Below, one piece after another: positions 6,640-10,371 of a stretch of 10,371 nt of DNA (positions are counted from its first letter, which is position 1; every line of letters starts with the position of its first letter). The position numbers were made by a program, and so were the translations under genes. The notes beneath the pieces were generated by a model. That model did no database searches, was not told the origin of the DNA, and saw only the letters and a list, made by a program, of their open reading frames with translations. The DNA is taken from NCBI GenBank assembly GCA_012514225.1, contig JAAZAQ010000386.1, forward strand, positions 1 through 10,371, written 5' to 3'. This DNA comes from Clostridiales bacterium (GTDB taxonomy: Bacteria > Bacillota > Clostridia > Christensenellales > Aristaeellaceae).

Positions 6640-8102
6640 AGGGTGACATCGTCGCCCTGCTCCAGGGGATCCAGGAGAAGATCCGGGCCGTCGAGGGCGG
6701 TGACACGGACGCTTCGGTGCTGGACGGGATCCGGGCGGACTACCTGGAGCTGACGGAACTGGTCAAGCTGTTCCTGATCTCCGAGCGGGACAGCTATTAT
6801 GGCTACTTCCTGATGAACATGGCGTTCCGGGTGGATTTCCGCTGCCGGTGCGTCGCGGGGATCCGGCTGGGCGAGTTCCCGCCCGTGCTGGAGTCCAACC
6901 CCCTGCTCCTGTGCAGGTTCACGCTCAAGGAGATCCTCTACGTCTTCTGCCATGAGATCGACCACGTGATGCTCAACCACCCGGCGGAGATGCTCCGGGC
7001 GAACCCGGCCGGAGACCCGGAGGTGTTCCAGCGGTTCAACCTCGCGGCCGACGCCTCCGTCAACGACCGCCTCAACCACGAGATCGTCCAGGTAAAACGA
7101 ACCTTTCTTTCCATGCCGGAGGGATGCATCACCTCGGCCGTCCTGAAGAAGATGTTTCGCCTCAGGCAGGTCCTGCCATTGGAAAGCTATGCATACTACT
7201 GGGCGCTCATCAAGGACAGCGGCGAGGCGCCCGGCACCAACGGACACACGGAGATGCTGCTCAGGCTGCCGGGGGCCCCGGGCGGCAAGGCGCGCGGCGG
7301 CAGCGGGAAACCCGGGGGGCAGGGTGAAGCGGCGCCCAAAGACGACGTCGGACCGGGTGGGCAGGGCAGCGTCGTCACCGCTAAAAACTGCGCAAAGGCG
7401 GAAGACCACCAGTGGGGGGCGGAGAGTGACCCGGAGAACGCGCAGGCAGCCGCCCGGGAGCTCGTCAACGCCGCGGTATCGATGATGAACGACGAGACCC
7501 GCGGCCTGATGCCCGCCGGCTTCATGAGCCAGGTCGGCAGGCTCAACGCGCCGCCGGCGATCTCCTGGCAATCCATCCTCAAAAAATACGTGGGCACCAT
7601 CTCCGCCCAAAAGCGCAGGACGCGCATGCGGCTCAACCGCCGCCAGCCGGAGCGCTTCGACCTGCTGGGCACGATGAGCGAAAAGATCCTCAAGATCATT
7701 GTCGCGATCGACACCTCCGGATCGATGGACGACGCGCAGATTGCCGCCGTGTTCACCGAGATCTTCGCGATCCTCGCCAAGCGGAAGTATGAAATCACCG
7801 TCATCGAATGCGACGCGAAGGTCCAGCGGGTCTACACGGTGACCAAGCCCGGGGAGATCGGGCAGTCGGTCAAGGGACGCGGCGGCACGGCCTTCACCCC
7901 GGTGATCGAGTATGTGAACAACGACCGCCGCTTCCGCGACGCCCTGCTGATCTACTTTACGGACGGCTACGGGGAGAGCGAGATCCCGCGGCCGAAGACC
8001 TACCGCAACCTTTGGGTCGTCCTGGACAACGCGGCGCACCTGTCCCTGCGCGAGCCCTACGGGACCAAGGTGGTCCTGAAGCGGGCGGGGAACGGGCAAT
8101 GA
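6636..8102 (+). CDS. DUF2201-type protein: HExxH metallopeptidase-like domain fused to VWA domain
   Basis: A 488-residue partner of the preceding AAA+ ATPase. The N-terminal half (about 45-210) matches the putative metallopeptidase domain of DUF2201 proteins: CHEIDHVMLNH contains a complete zinc-binding HExxH (His106, Glu107, His110), followed by the family segment NLAADASVND (Asp139, Asn143), which may give the third ligand. A flexible Gly/Pro-rich linker (about 210-248) follows. The C-terminal part (about 350-480) is a VWA domain with an intact MIDAS: DTSGS (Asp359, Ser361, Ser363), GGTAFTP (Thr418) and FTDGYGE (Asp443). VWA domains of this kind bind AAA+ rings through a metal-dependent contact. 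Translation is coupled to the AAA+ gene by ATGA at 6636. There is no signal peptide or membrane segment, so it should be cytosolic. Whether the peptidase site is active is not known for the family in general, but here both motifs are complete. Confidence 0.9.
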   Translation: MKGDIVALLQGIQEKIRAVEGGDTDASVLDGIRADYLELTELVKLFLISERDSYYGYFLMNMAFRVDFRCRCVAGIRLGEFPPVLESNPLLLCRFTLKEILYVFCHEIDHVMLNHPAEMLRANPAGDPEVFQRFNLAADASVNDRLNHEIVQVKRTFLSMPEGCITSAVLKKMFRLRQVLPLESYAYYWALIKDSGEAPGTNGHTEMLLRLPGAPGGKARGGSGKPGGQGEAAPKDDVGPGGQGSVVTAKNCAKAEDHQWGAESDPENAQAAARELVNAAVSMMNDETRGLMPAGFMSQVGRLNAPPAISWQSILKKYVGTISAQKRRTRMRLNRRQPERFDLLGTMSEKILKIIVAIDTSGSMDDAQIAAVFTEIFAILAKRKYEITVIECDAKVQRVYTVTKPGEIGQSVKGRGGTAFTPVIEYVNNDRRFRDALLIYFTDGYGESEIPRPKTYRNLWVVLDNAAHLSLREPYGTKVVLKRAGNGQ

Positions 8103-8126
8103 CGCGGGGGGAGTGAGGGAGACGCC

Positions 8127-9092
8127 GTGAACATCGGGAAAGACATCGGGCGCGACTTGACGGGAGGCCTGATCATCGACTGGTGCGCACAGTTGGCGCA
8201 GCAAGACGGGGAGTTCGTCTTCATGAATTCCTTTGCCTCCGGATACGGCAGGATCCGCTTTTCAACACGCACCCTGGAAGCGGCGTTCCCGCCCTCCGGG
8301 GGCACGGCGGGCTTCTGGAAGAACGGCCGGCACGCGTTTTATGAGATCCGGCACCAAACCGGGGTTTTCCAGGTTGCGTGCCTGGTCGGAATATCGGGGC
8401 TCGGGCTTCGAAAGCAAAAAGCGTGCCGGCAGCTGCTGGCGGCGGCGGGGGCGGAGGACACAAGAGACGACTGCGCCGTCGTCAAGGCTTGGGATCTGCT
8501 TCCCTTCCTCAGTTCGTCCTTCCAAGAGGCCGACGCGCTGAGCGACTTTGCCGGGTGTGAGCTGCAGTTCTTCCAAAGGGAGCTGCGCGCGTGGCTGGAC
8601 GATCCCGCCCGCCGCATCCGGAATTTCCCTGGCCTGGAACTCCATCCGGTGGGGAATCTGGAACTGCCGGAAACGGTGTACATGGAAGGCGCGCTGAAAA
8701 CCATCCTCACGGACCGCTTTGAGCGGAACCGTCAGGCGCGCAGGCAGTGCGTCGCCGTCCACGGGACCGCGTGCGCGGTCTGCGGTTTCGACTTCGGCCT
8801 CGTGTACGGCGAGGAATTTGCAGGGAAGATCGAGGTACACCATAGAAAGCCGCTGAGTGAGATCCGGGAGGAATACACTGTGAACCCTGGGGAAGACCTG
8901 ATCCCCGTTTGCCCGAACTGCCACCTCATCCTTCACAGCAAAGCAGAAGGCGTGTTCACTGTTGCGGAAGTGAAGAATTTCCTGAACCATCAGGATGTTG
9001 CGGCGGAAGCGGGCAAAGATGCCTCCGTAGTTCATCATCAAACCGACCTGCAAGACAGCCCCATCAGGCACGGGGGGGCCGGTAAATACTAG
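8127..9092 (+). CDS. HNH endonuclease with unrecognised N-terminal domain
   Basis: A 321-residue protein whose C-terminal third is a McrA-like HNH nuclease: CAVCGFDFG (Cys216, Cys219), EVHHRKPLS (His238, His239), NPGEDLIPVCPNCHLILH (Cys262, Cys265, His266, His270). The four cysteines suggest a structural zinc beside the beta-beta-alpha-metal catalytic site. Proteins with this HNH often cut modified or foreign DNA. The first 200 residues, with GRHAFYEIRHQTGVFQVACL near 70-90, match no domain I know and could be the DNA-recognition or modification-reading part. Start GTG 8127 has AGGGAG just upstream (8116-8121) and lies 24 nt after the VWA gene; the next in-frame ATG (8223) would cut into a conserved-looking stretch. 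It is same-strand and close, so probably co-transcribed, but without the stop-start overlaps of the previous genes; it could be an independently acquired cargo gene. Confidence 0.88.
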   Translation: MNIGKDIGRDLTGGLIIDWCAQLAQQDGEFVFMNSFASGYGRIRFSTRTLEAAFPPSGGTAGFWKNGRHAFYEIRHQTGVFQVACLVGISGLGLRKQKACRQLLAAAGAEDTRDDCAVVKAWDLLPFLSSSFQEADALSDFAGCELQFFQRELRAWLDDPARRIRNFPGLELHPVGNLELPETVYMEGALKTILTDRFERNRQARRQCVAVHGTACAVCGFDFGLVYGEEFAGKIEVHHRKPLSEIREEYTVNPGEDLIPVCPNCHLILHSKAEGVFTVAEVKNFLNHQDVAAEAGKDASVVHHQTDLQDSPIRHGGAGKY

Positions 9093-9158
9093 ACACGGAA
9101 ATCACGATACAGGTATGAAAATCGGCTAATTCTGCAAGGAATAGATCATCGCTCGGTT

Positions 9159-9437
9159 TTACTGCCCCCAACTATAAATCTCGCTGCTGGGGACGGTTGG
9201 TTCCCCCTCCTCTTCGCAAACGATCTCGACCACCTTGGCGGACCTGGGGAGGGAATCAAGATACGCTTCCAGTTCCGCCGGGGTTTCGATCAGGAGGGGC
9301 TCTGTGTAATTGCCCCGGCTTCCCGGGTCGCTCGCCTGGACATAGTAAGGAGGCAAGCCCCTGTAAACCACGACGTACATCCCCTGACCGAAGCTCTCTT
9401 CGACGGCTTCCAGCCGTTTAGTCAACGCTGATCTCAT
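9159..9437 (-). CDS. Small acidic hypothetical protein, phage-like context
   Basis: A 92-residue acidic protein: KRLEAVEESFGQGMYVVVYRG at the start, then a Pro/Ser segment, a short helix around ETPAELEAYLDSLP, and a strand KVVEIVCEEEGEP. It shows a plausible alternating strand/helix pattern but no family I recognise. The start ATG (9437) overlaps the TGA of the upstream helix-turn-helix gene by 4 nt, so the two are translationally coupled, and GGGCGGG serves as the ribosome site. Similar small proteins often sit between the small and large terminase genes of Firmicute prophages, but no large terminase follows. It converges on the HNH gene with only 66 nt between, and I see no clear hairpin terminator in that gap. 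Confidence 0.65.
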   Translation of the reverse strand: MRSALTKRLEAVEESFGQGMYVVVYRGLPPYYVQASDPGSRGNYTEPLLIETPAELEAYLDSLPRSAKVVEIVCEEEGEPTVPSSEIYSWGQ

Positions 9438-9994
9438 ACCCGCCCTTTCTTTTCCGCGACAGCCTTCTCGACCTCGCCCAGCCGGGCTTCCAGTTCCACC
9501 AATTCGATGCCTTTCAGCATGGAGTCCATCACCTTCATCTCCAGCATGGTCCGCGCCGGCTCCACGTCCCCGCCCTGGATCCGGACGAGCAGCTTGCCCA
9601 TTTCCCTAAGGATGCCGGCCGCCGTGGTCATCTGGCCCGTCCGTTCCGGCTTGTGGAGGGGGATATACTCGTCCTTCAAGGCAGCGGCGTACTTCAGCCG
9701 CATGTCCAGCAGTTTCTCCGGCGGGACCGCGCTCAGGTCCGTCCCCTCCAGCGCGTCATCGATCCGGGCAAGGATCCCGCCCAGCTGCCGGATCCGCGCC
9801 TCCCGGGTCATATGGAAAGCGTCATAGAGTTCCTGGAGCTGGTCAGCCTTGTAATGGGCGATTTCCCCTTCCAACTCGTGCGAGAAGCGGCTGGCGGTAC
9901 TTTCGGAAACGTGCAGCTCCCTGGCGATCTGCGCGTTGCTTTTGCCCTCCGCTTTCATGCGGATGAACTGGAACCGCTTGGATGCACTCACCAC
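9434..9994 (-). CDS. Helix-turn-helix protein, possibly phage small-terminase-like
   Basis: A 186-residue protein. Residues about 9-40 form a resolvase/sigma-type helix-turn-helix (FIRMKAEGKSNAQIARELHV followed by SESTASRF), a form also used by phage small terminase subunits to bind packaging DNA. The remainder is helical: a central region (about 45-130) with ARIRQLGGILARIDDALEGT, then a C-terminal amphipathic, coiled-coil-prone helix (about 145-183), compatible with an oligomer. GTG 9994 (or the adjacent GTG 9991) is the start; it overlaps the stop of the 26-codon reading frame upstream, which would explain the weak ribosome site of its own. Its stop overlaps the next start. A transcriptional regulator is the alternative; the phage assignment rests on architecture and small-gene packing only. 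Confidence 0.75.
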   Translation of the reverse strand: MVSASKRFQFIRMKAEGKSNAQIARELHVSESTASRFSHELEGEIAHYKADQLQELYDAFHMTREARIRQLGGILARIDDALEGTDLSAVPPEKLLDMRLKYAAALKDEYIPLHKPERTGQMTTAAGILREMGKLLVRIQGGDVEPARTMLEMKVMDSMLKGIELVELEARLGEVEKAVAEKKGRV

Positions 9995-10068
9995 TGGACT
10001 TCAACGTCCGTATGGTTGCGCAGCAGGATCAACTCGTTTTTCTTCATCCGCTTCTCATCATTCGTCAT
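9988..10068 (-). CDS. Possible 26-residue leader peptide overlapping the HTH gene start
   Basis: The minus strand holds ATG at 10068-10066 with a strong AAGGGGG ribosome site 7-8 nt upstream and an open frame of 26 codons (MTNDEKRMKKNELILLRNHT and then DVEVQW), ending in TGA at 9990-9988. The stop overlaps the tandem GTG start codons of the HTH gene (GTGGTGA). The good ribosome site and the exact overlap argue that it is translated and feeds ribosomes to the downstream gene. No function is recognised. Confidence 0.5.
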   Translation of the reverse strand: MTNDEKRMKKNELILLRNHTDVEVQW

Positions 10069-10247
10069 GTTTCACGCCCCCTTGTGGCTATTATCGCTTA
10101 GTCCAGGGTCAAAATTAAGGCCTCTCCCAATGCAGCTGGCACATTATCTCCATCCCTCTTTAAAAGGGTGACAGTAGGTGACGGTTTGGACCCTTTCCCA
10201 GGAACTCCCTGTAGTAAATATTTATTTTTGTTTCCCTTTTTCTTTTA
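10069..10247. other. Intergenic region between phage-like genes and IS element
   Basis: No gene seen. It must contain the promoter for the minus-strand trio; GATAAT lies on the minus strand near 10095 but lacks a convincing -35. A small repeat cluster lies at 10163-10196: AAAGGGT (10163-10169) pairs with ACCCTTT (10190-10196), enclosing two copies of GGTGAC exactly 10 nt apart (10167 and 10177). It could be a short hairpin, an operator with sites on one helix face, or a relic of another mobile element. Confidence 0.4.
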
Positions 10248-10254
10248 GATAGTG

Positions 10255-10283
10255 TGGACACGAGATAAATTTTCTGAGATAAT
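10255..10283 (+). promoter_or_regulatory. Transposase promoter
   Basis: TGGACA (10255-10260) and GATAAT (10278-10283) are separated by exactly 17 nt, a near-consensus sigma-A promoter. It predicts a start near 10290 and a leader of about 26 nt before the transposase start codon. Confidence 0.6.
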
Positions 10284-10317
10284 GGTCATACCAAGTGAAA
10301 AGCGGAGGTATGACCAT
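10282..10317 (+). promoter_or_regulatory. 11-bp inverted repeat spanning the -10 box and the transposase start codon
   Basis: ATGGTCATACC (10282-10292) is the perfect reverse complement of GGTATGACCAT (10307-10317), with a 14-nt loop containing part of the GGAGG ribosome site (10304-10308). The right arm contains the first two bases of the start codon at 10316. In a transcript that reads in from outside the IS, both arms are present and the start region would be paired. In one starting near 10290 most of the left arm is missing. It could instead be an operator for a repressor. Confidence 0.6.
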
Positions 10318-10371
10318 GTCCACAGCGATACACAGACACGACATTTCAGACGAGGTTTGGGCATTGCTTGA
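10316..10371 (+). CDS. IS5-family transposase, N-terminus only (runs off right edge)
   Basis: Only 18 full codons are seen: MSTAIHRHDISDEVWALL. The RHDISDEVWALL segment is the typical opening of the DUF4096-type N-terminal domain of IS5-family DDE transposases, which cut and join the ends of their own element. Start ATG 10316 lies 7 nt after GGAGG (10304-10308); the in-frame ATG at 10310 is too close to that site. The catalytic DDE residues lie beyond the window, so intactness cannot be judged. Confidence 0.75.
   Translation, partial: MSTAIHRHDISDEVWALL

Larger units (their letters stand above)
10248..10371 (+). mobile_element. Left end of an IS5-family insertion sequence (truncated by window)
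   Basis: The transposase start at 10316 and its promoter lie in a sequence that changes character around 10245-10255, after a T-rich run and at AGATAGTGTGGACACG, which looks like a terminal inverted repeat. The exact end and target duplication cannot be set because the right end is outside the window; the boundary given is an estimate. Confidence 0.55.

Noticed and set aside
5829..8204. Long minus-strand open frame of 791 codons
   Set aside because: Antisense across the AAA+ and VWA genes, with low-complexity composition and no motif; a shadow of GC-rich codon use.
8262..9071. Minus-strand open frame of 269 codons
   Set aside because: Antisense to the HNH gene, whose zinc and catalytic residues are all in place on the plus strand.
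9093..9158. Terminator between the convergent HNH and 92-residue genes
   Set aside because: No stem of useful length with a T-tract could be found on either strand in the 66-nt gap.
1..10371. CRISPR array, rRNA, complete tRNA, riboswitch
   Set aside because: No regularly spaced repeats, no full cloverleaf and no recognisable rRNA or riboswitch core were found on either strand by eye.

Overview
The window reads as a junction between a GC-rich bacterial chromosome and an accessory, mobile-element-rich region. The host is probably a Gram-positive GC-rich Clostridia-type Firmicute. That is an inference from the strong Shine-Dalgarno sites, a tRNA 3' end with encoded CCA, sigma-A-like promoter sequences, and the phage and IS content. 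No marker gene fixes the taxonomy.

Layout. (1) Positions 1-686, minus strand: the N-terminal 228 codons of histidine ammonia-lyase (hutH), running off the left edge; this is core chromosome. (2) Positions 754-808: a 23-nt tRNA 3'-end fragment (T-loop to CCA, probably tRNA-Trp) followed at once on the minus strand by a perfect hairpin terminator. The similarity to a tRNA stops sharply at 808/809, as expected at the distal att site of an element integrated into a tRNA gene. Everything to the right is then probably inserted DNA. (3) Positions 809-1324: an AT-rich, mostly gene-free stretch holding what looks like the 3' remnant of an AbiH-type abortive-infection gene. (4) Positions 1340-9092, plus strand: a compact five-gene run with short gaps and ATGA overlaps. 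It encodes a solitary HsdR-like helicase/nuclease without HsdM or HsdS, an unfamiliar 217-residue protein with tandem repeats, a MoxR-like AAA+ ATPase, a protein fusing an HExxH metallopeptidase-like domain to a VWA domain (DUF2201 type), and an HNH endonuclease with an unrecognised N-terminal half. (5) Positions 9159-10068, minus strand: three tightly overlapping small genes, including a helix-turn-helix protein resembling phage small-terminase-type proteins. (6) From about 10248 to the right edge: the left end of an IS5-family element with its promoter and the first codons of the transposase.

The five-gene plus-strand run is the most interesting part. MoxR AAA+ with VWA is a known paired ATPase/adaptor module that recurs in bacterial conflict systems. 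Here it is translationally coupled to a repeat protein and follows an HsdR-type DNA translocase whose nuclease motif appears to lack the catalytic lysine, with an HNH nuclease as the last gene. I do not recognise this combination as a named defence system. A plausible model, not shown by the sequence, is that the helicase or the repeat protein senses or processes foreign DNA, the AAA+/VWA pair acts as an NTP-driven switch, and the metallopeptidase-like domain and/or the HNH nuclease are effectors.
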